Source of the DNA: Bacillus sp. Xin1
GTDB taxonomy: Bacteria > Bacillota > Bacilli > Bacillales > Bacillaceae_G
DNA length: 60,078 nucleotides
Direction of reading: 5' to 3'
Assembly: GCF_013314535.1 (NCBI RefSeq)
Contig: NZ_JABUAE010000030.1
Location: 1-60,078, forward strand
Below the pieces are notes generated by a model. The model was not told the origin of the DNA, did not search any database, and was given only the letters and a program-made list of their open reading frames with translations. The position numbers and the translations under genes were made by a program. Positions 50,561-58,689 of the stretch are shown here, piece after piece; position 1 is the stretch's first letter, and each line of letters opens with the position of its first letter.

Positions 50561-50857
50561 ATGATTTCTACAGAAATTGGGCTATTGGTGTTACTAATAG
50601 CCTTTTTATGTATTCAAGTATATCCGTTTCAACAAACAAAATTAGAACAAGGAAAATATGATGAGTATGGTTTTTGGATTATTCTTTGGACTGTTATTTG
50701 TATGTATCTTGCGGATCACTATTTGCAAGAAAATCATTGGCAACGTTTGGTGAGAATCAGTGCAGCGTCTTTTGTAGCTGGATTTTCCATTGCATGTGTT
50801 GGAAAACAGTTCTTATATGATTACAGACAAAAAAAGTTTCCTTTTCAAAGAAAATGA
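50561..50857 (+). CDS. Three-helix membrane protein (98 aa)
   Basis: AGAAGGTGGAGATG precedes the ATG at 50561. Helices at IGLLVLLIAFLCIQVYPF, GFWIILWTVICMYLADHYL and ISAASFVAGFSIACVG. Last clearly membrane-type gene of the transfer operon. No family recognised. Confidence 0.65.
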   Translation: MISTEIGLLVLLIAFLCIQVYPFQQTKLEQGKYDEYGFWIILWTVICMYLADHYLQENHWQRLVRISAASFVAGFSIACVGKQFLYDYRQKKFPFQRK

Positions 50858-51036
50858 CTTCTCAGATTCGTTTGTAATAAATGTTACAGATTATCCTAAT
50901 ACATTTGGTATCGATTGATTAATCGTTCGTTATAAAGCTTTTAAACACGTTAAAGGGGATTCCTGAAAGAAATCTGGAAATACCACCTCACTTTTTAGTA
51001 AATGGGAATAAATTACTGATGAAAGGGTGAAACAAT

Positions 51037-51540
51037 ATGAAATTGCAAGAAACGAATCGTTTTTTACAGTTTGAAATGGAAAAATTACGTCCACGATGGA
51101 AAACAGAAGGAGGATTGGTCATTTTCTGTGGTGGTGGCGGGCTGTTTGTTTTAGAAAAATATGATCATTTTTATCGTTCTACAAGACAATCTATTGTCAC
51201 TGGAGCAAAGATATATGAGTCTTTGGCTTTGTATCGTTCTAGTGATGGATATCGAGCTTTCCTTTGGTTGCAAGCTTATATACAGCTTGCTTTAACAAAA
51301 GAATGGATTCCTAATTTTATTGATGTGGTTTGCGAGAGAAATTATAAACAGGAACTAACAAATGCTTTTCGTTCATTCCATACGATATCAGCAGATGCCT
51401 GGTTATTAGAGACATTAGGAAAAGAACGTACTTCAAAAGATAATGCAGCATATATCGTTGAGGCGTTAGAGAAGCTTCATAAACTCATGTGTAAAAATAG
51501 AAAAATATTTAGAGAGATAACTAGGAACGATATGGATTGA
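51037..51540 (+). CDS. Hypothetical protein (167 aa)
   Basis: GAAAGGGTG precedes the ATG at 51037. The 167-aa product is soluble with a Gly-rich strand (GGLVIFCGGGGLFVLEKY) and a helical second half (YRAFLWLQAYIQLALTKEW). The 180-bp gap before it has no clear gene. Family unknown; could be a cytoplasmic helper or a regulator. Confidence 0.6.
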   Translation: MKLQETNRFLQFEMEKLRPRWKTEGGLVIFCGGGGLFVLEKYDHFYRSTRQSIVTGAKIYESLALYRSSDGYRAFLWLQAYIQLALTKEWIPNFIDVVCERNYKQELTNAFRSFHTISADAWLLETLGKERTSKDNAAYIVEALEKLHKLMCKNRKIFREITRNDMD

Positions 51541-51691
51541 TAGCAGCTATACATTTCAAGGAGGATAAGATAAAAAAGTGATTTTGGTACAGGTTGTTGC
51601 ATATGTTTTATTGAATACTGAATAGATACGGAACAAGGCATATTCACGAATGGTTTGTAAGTAAATCGAAAAGAAAGGGAGTGTGGACACC

Positions 51692-51898
51692 ATGTTACAT
51701 CGATATGAAATTGATTTTTCAGTGATGTATGGTGGCAAGGAGAGAGATTTACAATCCGCAATCATTCCAGCACGTTCTTTAGAGGAAGCAAATGAGAAAT
51801 TGAAATCAGAAGTTAAACGACGATTTGGGAAATGCCATGTGAAAATTGATACGGCCAGTTTATGTGTTTTAGAGGATAGCAGATATACGATTGTGTGA
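51692..51898 (+). CDS. Small hypothetical protein (68 aa)
   Basis: AAAGGGAGTGTGG precedes the ATG at 51692. The product begins MLHRYEIDFSVMYGGKERDL and has an alpha/beta pattern (ARSLEEANEKLKSEVKRRFG). It closes the plus-strand transfer block and is followed by a terminator. Confidence 0.65.
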   Translation: MLHRYEIDFSVMYGGKERDLQSAIIPARSLEEANEKLKSEVKRRFGKCHVKIDTASLCVLEDSRYTIV

Positions 51899-51932
51899 AA
51901 AAGTTCTGTTTATATAACAGGGCTTTTTCTTA
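51899..51932 (+). terminator. Terminator ending the transfer block
   Basis: AAAAAG..CTGTT and AACAG..CTTTTT arms with a TATAT loop and a following T run, directly after the stop at 51898. Confidence 0.7.
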
Positions 51933-52034
51933 TGTGTGACAATTATATTTCATTAAGTATGTCATACTATTCCGAGCGGTGATTTTCCATTACAATAAAT
52001 AGGAGAAGAGTAGATTAATAAAAGGTGGGATTTC

Positions 52035-52313
52035 ATGAAATCAACAGGGATTACTAGAAAAGTAGATGAATTAGGGCGTATTGTTATTCCCATGGAGCTT
52101 AGAAGAACATTAGAGATCGAAGAAAAAGATCCAATGGAAATTTTTGTGGAAGATGATAAGATCATTTTACAAAAATATCAATCTCACCAAGCATGTATGA
52201 TAACAGGAGATGTTTCGAAAAGAAATTATTCTCTAGCTAACGGAAAGATTGTTCTTAGTCCAAAAGGTGCTGAACTGTTAATAAAAGAGTTGCAGCAATA
52301 TCTTGTGAAATAG
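52035..52313 (+). CDS. AbrB-family transition-state-like regulator
   Basis: The 92-aa protein has AAAGGTGGGATTTC before the ATG. The N-terminal 45 residues are a swapped-hairpin AbrB domain: STGITRKVDELGRIVIPMEL, RRTLEIEEKDPMEIF. The C-terminal half resembles that of B. cereus-group AbrB paralogues (ITGDVSKRNYSLANGKI). Plasmid AbrB proteins in this group repress sporulation or toxin genes of the host. Flanked by terminators, so it stands alone. Confidence 0.9.
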   Translation: MKSTGITRKVDELGRIVIPMELRRTLEIEEKDPMEIFVEDDKIILQKYQSHQACMITGDVSKRNYSLANGKIVLSPKGAELLIKELQQYLVK

Positions 52314-52340
52314 AAAAAATTAATACGAACACTGTACAAT

Positions 52341-52382
52341 AAAAAAGGTCCCCTAGGACGGAAAGAGGGAACCTTTTTTTAT
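52341..52382 (+). terminator. Terminator of the AbrB-like gene
   Basis: AAAAAAGGTCCC and GGGAACCTTTTTTT arms surround a short loop 27 bp after the stop. Confidence 0.8.
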
Positions 52383-52581
52383 AGCTACTCCACATAATAC
52401 CATTATTTTTTAGAAATCAGTTTCCGGTTTACTACTTTTTTGTTTCATAAAGATAATGCAAATAATAGTTTAGTCAACATTATAGTGAAATTGTTTGTCT
52501 TATCCTGATAAGAATAGGGGGTAAGATTAGTTCATTTTGTTATGTTTTGGGTTGCAAAATGCTTACTAGTGTACCTAATTA

Positions 52582-52995
52582 TTATGATCGGTATGTGAGG
52601 ATTGTTCCATAGAAATAATAGTTTTTCCATGAATCATTAATAACAAGAGTATAAACACCCGGTTTTAGACCAGTCCACTCAACATAGGAACCATTTGAAA
52701 AACTCTTTACCGATGTACATCTTGTTGAACAAAGTTGTGCTGTAACAGCTTCTGGATGAGGGCTAGCTAACCGATTCCCAGCTAAATCATACCTTGTTAA
52801 GCTATTTAATTTTACTTTAAAATAACCCTTTTGAGAGCCTACCGGTATTTTAGTAGGTCCATATTTTGTAAAGAACCAAGGTGCTCCTGCTGCTTCGGTA
52901 TTATTTGTCGGTCCTACAAACCATAAACCGATGGACATTAATATGATAATGCTACTTACAGAAACAAATCTTTTTAATACATTATGCTTCCCCAT
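52582..52995 (-). CDS. Small secreted protein (137 aa)
   Basis: The protein has a clear Sec signal peptide (FVSVSSIIILMSIGLWFVG...TEA|A) and a mature part of about 100 residues with YFKVKLNSLTRYDLAG, two close Cys (LCSTRCTS) that may form a disulfide, and WTGLKPGVYTLVINDSWKNY, which looks like a beta-sandwich. GGGAGGAAAAGG precedes the ATG. Monocistronic, minus strand. Function not known; possibly an extracellular binding or toxin-like protein. Confidence 0.75.
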   Translation of the reverse strand: MGKHNVLKRFVSVSSIIILMSIGLWFVGPTNNTEAAGAPWFFTKYGPTKIPVGSQKGYFKVKLNSLTRYDLAGNRLASPHPEAVTAQLCSTRCTSVKSFSNGSYVEWTGLKPGVYTLVINDSWKNYYFYGTILTYRS

Positions 52996-53166
52996 TCCTT
53001 TTCCTCCCTTTATTGTTTTTTGAAAATTGAGACATATTACCCCCTAGCTTTATTATAGTATTTAGATTTGTACTTTTACGCTTTAAATATTTTTTTCAAC
53101 CTAAGGTACCATCAACGAAATGGTCCCCCATATTAAAGATTTTGAATCATTTTATGTTGAAATTTT

Positions 53167-53203
53167 CTTGGCGTGTTTTTTTCCGATTTGCAGTCTGTCC
53201 CCC
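53167..53203 (-). repeat. Degenerate Tn3-family end
   Basis: Read on the minus strand it begins GGGGGACAGACTGCAAATCG, then GAAAAAAACACGCCAAG, a clear but altered relative of the GGGGTACCGCC...CACGCTAAG ends seen at 22862 and 60045. No partner or target duplication was found. It lies 12 bp from the stop of the methyltransferase gene. Confidence 0.6.
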
Positions 53204-53214
53204 ATGAAGAAATG

Positions 53215-53559
53215 TTATTTTAAACGTTGTGCAATCGCAAAAATGACAGGGACACTGACAGAATTACCTGCTTGTCGGTACAATTGTGTATCTGAATTTA
53301 CCTGCCTTGCTCGTTCAAAAGCCCAATCAGGGAAACCTTGAAGTCGCCAGGTTTCTTTTGGGGTAAGGCGTCTGATTCTAAAGTCTTTTGTTAATATTGC
53401 TTGGTTGCAAGATGTATCTAAAGTGTGAGCAATCTTTTTCCACACTCGTCCTCTTCTTGTCTTACTGCTTGGAACAGCGAAATTAATACTATCTCTGAAT
53501 TCCGCTTCGGCAAATCCTTTTTGTGTCGCTTCTTTAATGTGAACTATACATGTTTTCAA
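53215..53559 (-). CDS. C5-cytosine DNA methyltransferase, C-terminal subunit (split)
   Basis: The 114-aa frame starts with TTG at 53559 behind a consensus AGGAGG. It carries the end of the target-recognition region (SINFAVPSSKTRRGRVWKKI) and motifs IX/X of C5 methyltransferases (RRLTPKETWRLQGFPDWAF, LYRQAGNSVSVPVIFAIAQR). The N-terminal part is the preceding gene, which ends 13 bases earlier. The break falls in the recognition region, and the TTG has its own binding site, so this may be a working two-subunit enzyme rather than a simple frameshift. Confidence 0.8.
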   Translation of the reverse strand: MKTCIVHIKEATQKGFAEAEFRDSINFAVPSSKTRRGRVWKKIAHTLDTSCNQAILTKDFRIRRLTPKETWRLQGFPDWAFERARQVNSDTQLYRQAGNSVSVPVIFAIAQRLK

Positions 53560-53572
53560 GTGAAATAACCTC

Positions 53573-54277
53573 CTATTTTGTTATGATTTTTGGTGGTTCC
53601 CCACATACAAGGGTGGGAGATACATAATTCGGGTCATATACATGGCCGTTTAATCCACGCCCACTCGAATTGATGTTTCCTATTTTTTTAATACTAGTTT
53701 GTTGATGATGTTGGGAGAGAGGAAATACTTTTCTGGTACGGTGTCTTCGAGAATGTCCAATAATGAATACGCGTTCTCTGTTTTGCGGCACAGGTCTTGC
53801 TGCTGTTGAGAAGTCTTTTGTGTTAAGCAAAGCCCATTCTGCATCATACCCAGCTTCATCCAGGCTAATGAGAACCCTGGCAAAGTCCCATCCTCCATTG
53901 ACTGAAAACAAATTTTTAACGTTTTCAATGAACAAGTATTTAGGTTTATTTTCTTCTTTTTGGCTGTTGAGGAGTTCAATCGTTTTGTAAAATAGTCCAG
54001 ATCTTGCTCCTTGAAGTCCTGTTGCTTTACCAGATGCAATGGAGATGTCTTGGCATGGGAAGCCAAAACACCAGATGTCTGCTTTTGGTAGTTCTCCTGG
54101 TCTAACATCGTTAATGTCATGTTTGGTCCACTCCTTTTCTATATGATGAATAGCTTCATAGGAAGCCCTAGCGAATTTATCCCATTCAATATATCCAACG
54201 CAGTGGTGTCCCGCTTCCTCCATTCCGAATCGAAACCCACCTACTCCGGCAAAGATATCTAAAAAGGTTAATCCCAT
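53573..54277 (-). CDS. C5-cytosine DNA methyltransferase, N-terminal subunit (split)
   Basis: Start placed at the ATG at 54277 (AAAGGAG upstream), giving 234 aa. Motif I is TFLDIFAGVGGFRFGMEEAG, motif IV IWCFGFPCQDIS with the catalytic Cys, motif VI LFIENVKNL, motif VIII VPQNRERVFIIG, and the protein ends in the recognition region (TLVCGEPPKIITK) at a stop. Motifs IX-X are in the next gene. It transfers methyl groups to cytosine, either as protection from restriction or as an orphan phage-type enzyme; no restriction gene is nearby. Confidence 0.88.
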   Translation of the reverse strand: MGLTFLDIFAGVGGFRFGMEEAGHHCVGYIEWDKFARASYEAIHHIEKEWTKHDINDVRPGELPKADIWCFGFPCQDISIASGKATGLQGARSGLFYKTIELLNSQKEENKPKYLFIENVKNLFSVNGGWDFARVLISLDEAGYDAEWALLNTKDFSTAARPVPQNRERVFIIGHSRRHRTRKVFPLSQHHQQTSIKKIGNINSSGRGLNGHVYDPNYVSPTLVCGEPPKIITK

Positions 54278-54310
54278 ATTGTAGCTCCTTTCTTGTGACA
54301 TTTAGAGAAC

Positions 54311-54357
54311 AAAAAAAGGCTACAAGCTAAGAAGTATTTTCCTAGCTTGTAGCCTTC
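54311..54357 (-). terminator. Terminator of the SOS-boxed small gene
   Basis: Minus-strand AAGGCTACAAGCTA and TAGCTTGTAGCCTT with T run. The first arm includes the last codons and stop of the 58-aa gene, so termination before the methyltransferase is likely to be strong. Confidence 0.85.
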
Positions 54358-54518
54358 GATTTTTTCGTTTCGGCTAATCGTAATGTATGCAATTCCCTCA
54401 ACATAATGGGGATAGAGTTGCAATATTGTATTTGAATTTCCCCATAACCAGAGCTCGGAGGAGAAAGAAAAGTAGAATGTCCTTTTTTATCGACTATGTA
54501 AATTCCTTCTTTTTTCAT
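54342..54518 (-). CDS. XtrA/YqaO-like small protein (58 aa), SOS-boxed
   Basis: Start at the ATG at 54518, eight bases from AAAGGGG. The 58-aa product (KKEGIYIVDKKGHSTFL, SSGYGEIQIQYCNSI) resembles in size and pattern the XtrA/YqaO proteins of Bacillus prophages, which have no known activity. A LexA-type box lies about 20 bp upstream of its binding site, so it is probably induced by DNA damage. Confidence 0.6.
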   Translation of the reverse strand: MKKEGIYIVDKKGHSTFLSPPSSGYGEIQIQYCNSIPIMLRELHTLRLAETKKSKATS

Positions 54519-54539
54519 TCGCATATCCCCTTTCTTTCA

Positions 54540-54553
54540 AGAACATTTGTTCT
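54540..54553 (-). promoter_or_regulatory. Candidate LexA (DinR) SOS box
   Basis: AGAACATTTGTTCT has the GAAC-N4-GTTC core as a full palindrome in its outer parts. It sits between AT-rich -10-like sequence (TATTCTATAAAT on the minus strand) and the gene at 54518. The rest of 54554-54871 shows no gene; it should contain the Rpn-gene promoter. Confidence 0.7.
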
Positions 54554-54871
54554 ATTTATAGAATAATATATATCTGAAAAATTTGTAATTTTTAGATGTA
54601 TACCTTATCTGATATTCATTAGTACAAAATCTTTCTTTAAAATTGGATTTTCTTTTTTATTGTGTCTTGGTTTCATTTCAGTTATTTTGTATACTAGACG
54701 GGAGTTTTGCTTCGTATAGGTAACTTTTCATTCTATATGTCATTAAACTGTTAATATGTAAAATATGCAAACTGGTCCTTATATACTTTCATGTAAGGGC
54801 CTATTTGCATGTTTGATGGGCTTTTCTGTACAATAAGGAAAAAGGATATTAAAAGGCAGGAGAGGAAATCC

Positions 54872-55765
54872 ATGTCCAATCAATTAGTAAATTTACGGGT
54901 TGATTTTGCGTTTAAGCAACTATTTGGAACAGCTGGTAGTGAGGAAATATTGATCACATTTTTAAACGCAATGTTAAAAGACTCGTTAGAATCCCCTATT
55001 CAATCACTTCAATTTGAAGATCCTCATTTGCATAGGGAACATGAAGAGGATAAATTATCTATTTTAGATGTATCGGCTACATTAGATACAGGAACAAAGA
55101 TTAACATAGAAATACAGTTAAATAATACTCATGACATGATTAAGCGTAGTCTGTATTATTGGGGAAAACTGTACACATCACAGTTACAAAAAGGGATGCC
55201 TTACAGCTCGCTTCATAAAACCATTACCATTAACTTGTTAAATTTTGTAATGTTTTCGGAATATGAGGAGTTTCATACCACAGGCAAGCTGTGGAATATG
55301 CAACAACAAAACCTTTTAAGTGATGATATTGAAATTCATGTTGTAGAGATTCCAAAATTAATGAAGCAATGGCGTGAAGAGAAAGTCAATCCATGGAAGG
55401 ATTCATTTGTTCGTTGGTTGCTATTATTGCCAGCGAATGAAGATGAACACTTAACACATACTTTGGAGGAGATTGCGATGAATCAAGATCCGATTTTGCA
55501 AAAGGCAATCGATAAATGGGAACATATGAGTCAAGATGCTTCTTTTCGAAAAGAGTATGAAGCAAGGGAAAAAGCATTGATGGATGAAGCTGCTGGTATT
55601 GCTCATGCATTGAATAAAGGGCGTGAACAAGGACTTCAAGAAGGAAAACTTGCTGAGCGCATACAATTGGTTCGTGGGATGCATAAAAATGGAATGCAAA
55701 TAGAAGATATTGCAAAATTTACGGGGTTACGCATAGGAGAAATAAGAGGAATTTTACAGTCCTAA
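54872..55765 (+). CDS. Rpn/PD-(D/E)XK nuclease family putative transposase
   Basis: Start at the ATG at 54872 (GGCAGGAGAGG upstream), giving 297 aa. It begins LRVDFAFKQLFGTAGSEEIL and has LSILDVSATLDTGTKINIEIQL, the D...E-x-Q pattern of the PD-(D/E)XK active site in Rpn/Tnp_31 proteins. The C-terminal part is a coiled tail (REQGLQEGKLAERIQLVRGM) ending in an HTH-like IEDIAKFTGLRIGEIRGIL. RpnA-type proteins promote RecA-independent recombination or may act against phage. A perfect terminator follows. Confidence 0.88.
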   Translation: MSNQLVNLRVDFAFKQLFGTAGSEEILITFLNAMLKDSLESPIQSLQFEDPHLHREHEEDKLSILDVSATLDTGTKINIEIQLNNTHDMIKRSLYYWGKLYTSQLQKGMPYSSLHKTITINLLNFVMFSEYEEFHTTGKLWNMQQQNLLSDDIEIHVVEIPKLMKQWREEKVNPWKDSFVRWLLLLPANEDEHLTHTLEEIAMNQDPILQKAIDKWEHMSQDASFRKEYEAREKALMDEAAGIAHALNKGREQGLQEGKLAERIQLVRGMHKNGMQIEDIAKFTGLRIGEIRGILQS

Positions 55766-55775
55766 ATAGATTAAA

Positions 55776-55813
55776 AAATAACACCTACAGATATCTGTAG
55801 GTGTTATTTTTTA
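55776..55813 (+). terminator. Terminator of the Rpn-type gene
   Basis: AAATAACACCTACAGAT and ATCTGTAGGTGTTATTT are a perfect palindrome ending in a T run. Confidence 0.9.
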
Positions 55814-55891
55814 ATGATCGCCCCCGCCTGGAAGGTGATGGCCACCAGCATTTCCATGTGCATATTTCCAACCTACACCTGGTTCATCCAT
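55811..55891 (-). CDS. Very short Gly/His-rich frame (26 aa), doubtful
   Basis: A minus-strand frame from the ATG at 55891 ends at 55811 and reads MDEPGVGWKYAHGNAGGHH, then LPGGGDH. The composition is unusual for chance sequence, but no ribosome binding site is seen. It could be a short peptide gene or the tail of a decayed gene. Confidence 0.25.
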   Translation of the reverse strand: MDEPGVGWKYAHGNAGGHHLPGGGDH

Positions 55892-55983
55892 ATATAAGTA
55901 ATTCTCTTATTTATTGCATATATATTTGTTATTTCCTGTTTTCCTCCTTGTGTCACAAGGAGCCTTTTTTGTATAAAAGGAAT

Positions 55984-56157
55984 TTACAAATGTTTTTCTA
56001 CAAGCTGGATTTGAAAAATATCAGTTTCTTTAATTCCAAGTATCCTCATCTCATCTTTAAATGAACGCCAAGGCTCTACTTTGATGGATTTGGTACTCTG
56101 ATCACGCAATGTGTAGACTCTCATGAAATATGATTTTTTCTTTTTATCTTTTTGCAT
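55984..56157 (-). CDS. Small basic hypothetical protein (57 aa)
   Basis: The ATG at 56157 follows GGGAGGAACAAAC. The product starts MQKDKKKKSYFMRVYTLRDQ and continues KSIKVEPWRSFKDEM. It is basic, soluble and has no recognised motif. A hairpin CTCCTTGTG/CACAAGGAG at 55946-55964 lies beyond its stop. The good binding site and separate surroundings support a real gene. Confidence 0.6.
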   Translation of the reverse strand: MQKDKKKKSYFMRVYTLRDQSTKSIKVEPWRSFKDEMRILGIKETDIFQIQLVEKHL

Positions 56158-56497
56158 TGTTTGTTCCTCCCAACATGTAAAAAAGAGATAAATCCACTTT
56201 GAATCAGTGCTTTATCTCTTTTGAAATTTACTTATACCTTCTCTTCGTAAATTTACGACATGTATGACCTACAGATTACCCTTCAAGATTTGAGTATATA
56301 TCATTTCTTTATCCTATAAAATAAAAAGTTTATTTGGTTTAATAATTTAATTGTTACTGCTGAAATGAGCCAAAATTTATAGATAGAGAAGATATATTCT
56401 TGCGATTAGAAATAAATGGATAATTAAGGGTCTTTTGAGAAATGTTATCCCTAAAAGCAATAAGACATCCAACACCTAGAAAAAGTGAGGACAGGAC
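56158..56497. other. Gap before the CRISPR effector
   Basis: A hairpin AAAGAGATAAA/TTTATCTCTTT at about 56182-56222 is a probable terminator between the minus-strand small gene and the effector. The remainder is AT-rich and should hold the cas promoter; no gene or clear -35/-10 is seen. Confidence 0.4.
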
Positions 56498-57934
56498 ATG
56501 ATTATTACAAGAAAGATAAAACTTATAATTGTTGATGAGGAACGAGACAATCAGTATAAGTTTATTCGTGAAGAACGCTATAAACAGAATAAAGCGTTAA
56601 ACGTTGCAATTAATCATTTATATTTTCTTCACGTGGCAAAAGAGAAGATTCGATTATTAGATCATAAATTTATACAAGATGAAAAAAAATTACAAGAAAC
56701 GATTGATAAGCTATATGATGAAAAGCGAAAACAAAAAGATGAAAAGAAAAAAGTTACTATAGAACAAAAAATAGAAAAGAAAAGAAACAAATTAAAGGAA
56801 TTGCGAGGTAAAGGCAATAGGGAAGCAACAAAAACTTTGCAAGATGCCATAAAAATCAATTTTACTACTACAACGCGTGAAATCATTAATAAACAATTTG
56901 ACTTGATGAGTGATACAAAAGACCGAATTACACAAAAGGTAACACAAGATTTTAGTATAGACTTAAAAAATGGTTTATTAAGTGGTGAACGATCATTACG
57001 TACATATAAAAAGAATAATCCTTTACTCATTCGTGGTCGTACATTGTATTTTTACCAGGAAGGAAAAAGCATACTGATTAAATGGTGTAAAGGAATTGTG
57101 TTTAAATGCATACTTGGAAGGCATCAAAATAATAGTCATGAATTGTGGACCATATTAAAAAAGGTGTTAGAACAATCTTATAAAGTATGTGACAGTAGCA
57201 TATCGGTAGGAAAAGATTTAATCCTAAATTTATCATTAGATATAGGAGAAAGTGATAATAGAACAGCTTTTGTTGAGGGAAGAGTGTTGGGGGTAGACTT
57301 AGGGATGAAAGTACCAGCTTATATGTCTATCAATGATAAACCATATATTCGTAAAGCCTTAGGAAGTTTAGAGGATTTTTTTAAAATTCGTGTACAAATG
57401 CAAAAAAGAAGAAAGAATTTACACAAAACTTTAGTCAGTGTAAAAGGCGGAAAAGGTAGAGAGAGAAAAGTAAAAGCTTTAGATCGATTTAAAGAAAAAG
57501 AGCAAAACTTTGCAACAACCTATAATCACTTTTTAAGTCATAACATTATCAAATTTGCAAAAAAGCATGGAGCTGGGCAAATTAACATGGAATTCTTAGC
57601 TTTAGCGGGTGAAGATAAGAATAAAATTTTACGCAATTGGTCATATTACCAATTGCAGGAGTTTATTGAATATAAAGCTAAGCAAGTAGGAATAGAAGTA
57701 AAATATGTAGATCCATATCGTACAAGTCAAACATGTTCGAAATGTGGACATTATGAACCGGGACAACGAGAATCACAAGAAAAATTTATTTGTAAGGCAT
57801 GTAAGCATGAAATCAACGCAGACTATAATGCATCACAAAACATTGCTTGTAGTACAAAATATATTACCAGTAAACAACAAAGCGAATATTTTAGAAGGCT
57901 GCAGCAAACCACAAAATTAGAAAAATACTCATGA
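56498..57934 (+). CDS. Compact type V CRISPR effector (Cas12f/V-U-like, TnpB-related)
   Basis: The 478-aa protein is in the Cas12f/V-U size range and somewhat longer than TnpB. RuvC-I is RVLGVDLGMKVPAYM (Asp), RuvC-II GQINMEFLAL (Glu), RuvC-III HEINADYNASQNIA (Asp), with a zinc finger TCSKCGHYEPG...FICKACKH between II and III. The N-terminal 130 residues are a long coiled coil rich in Lys/Glu. A repeat array starts 148 bp after its stop and a tracrRNA-like sequence follows; cas1 and cas2 are absent. It is probably an RNA-guided DNA nuclease. Bacillus plasmids are reported to carry V-U3-type effectors; I cannot assign the subtype from motif reading alone. Confidence 0.85.
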   Translation: MIITRKIKLIIVDEERDNQYKFIREERYKQNKALNVAINHLYFLHVAKEKIRLLDHKFIQDEKKLQETIDKLYDEKRKQKDEKKKVTIEQKIEKKRNKLKELRGKGNREATKTLQDAIKINFTTTTREIINKQFDLMSDTKDRITQKVTQDFSIDLKNGLLSGERSLRTYKKNNPLLIRGRTLYFYQEGKSILIKWCKGIVFKCILGRHQNNSHELWTILKKVLEQSYKVCDSSISVGKDLILNLSLDIGESDNRTAFVEGRVLGVDLGMKVPAYMSINDKPYIRKALGSLEDFFKIRVQMQKRRKNLHKTLVSVKGGKGRERKVKALDRFKEKEQNFATTYNHFLSHNIIKFAKKHGAGQINMEFLALAGEDKNKILRNWSYYQLQEFIEYKAKQVGIEVKYVDPYRTSQTCSKCGHYEPGQRESQEKFICKACKHEINADYNASQNIACSTKYITSKQQSEYFRRLQQTTKLEKYS

Positions 57935-58082
57935 AGTTATGATATATATGAGGTTATGGTGTTTTTGTAATCGAAGTAAGAATTAAGACTAGAGGTTTGA
58001 TGCAAAAAGGTTAAAATTCCTTTGTCTAACGATTGAAATAAGTATTGATATAAATAAGTTCTTTGAAAGAATATATAACCGG

Positions 58083-58649
58083 GTTGTATAAACACTATGC
58101 AGAATGTGAATGGTATATGATTACGGTCAATATGAAGCTGTTACACAGTTGTAGAAACACTATGCAGAATGTGAATATTATGCGGAAGTTGCGCAAAGAA
58201 TTGGAGAGAAGGGTTGTATAAACACTATGCAGAATGTGAATTACAAGTCTATTATCTCATATAACACTTAGACTTACGTTTTATAAATACTATGTAGGAT
58301 GTGAATTAAATTCCTTTCGCTACGCTCCAGTCAAACATTTACCGTTTTATAAATATTATGTAGGATATGAATCTAGATAGTACTTGGACATCGCTTATTA
58401 ATTTACATGTTGAAAGAGACTTTTTGTTTTATAAGCACTATGTAGTATGTGAACGCCAACTATATATTTAAACTTATGGGATGGTAGCAAATTTTATAAA
58501 CACTATGTAAAATGTGAATCACGCCGCGCCATCCAATCTGCAAAACAGGTCTGAGTTATATAAAAAACTATGCAGGATATGAATGGATCAAGTCAGTAGC
58601 TAATTTCTTTGTATGGATTGGTTTTATAAGTGCTATATACAGTGTGAAT
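58083..58649 (+). CRISPR. CRISPR array: nine ~29-bp repeats, eight spacers
   Basis: Repeats start at 58083, 58148, 58213, 58278, 58344, 58426, 58491, 58555 and 58621. The consensus starts GTTTTATAAACACTATG and ends CAGAATGTGAAT. Copies 1-3 are almost identical; copies 4-9 vary at several bases each. Spacers are 35-37 bp except the fifth (53 bp). Conserved copies at the cas side suggest the leader is there (57935-58082) and that the distal end is decaying. Confidence 0.9.
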
Positions 58650-58689
58650 AAAAGCAAAATTTTCAAGAATGAACTCGTTAAAAAATCAT

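Noticed and set aside
53100-53130. GGTACC...GGTCCCCC stretch as a second transposon end paired with 53167
   Set aside because: It has the same orientation as the 53167 end and too few matches to call.
53680-54120. 146-aa frame inside the methyltransferase
   Set aside because: Shadow in another frame of a gene with all C5 methyltransferase motifs.
55801-56064. 87-aa plus-strand frame
   Set aside because: It starts in the Rpn-gene terminator and overlaps a minus-strand gene that has a good binding site.
58307-58343. Spacer 4 as a recognisable phage sequence
   Set aside because: No target can be named without a search.
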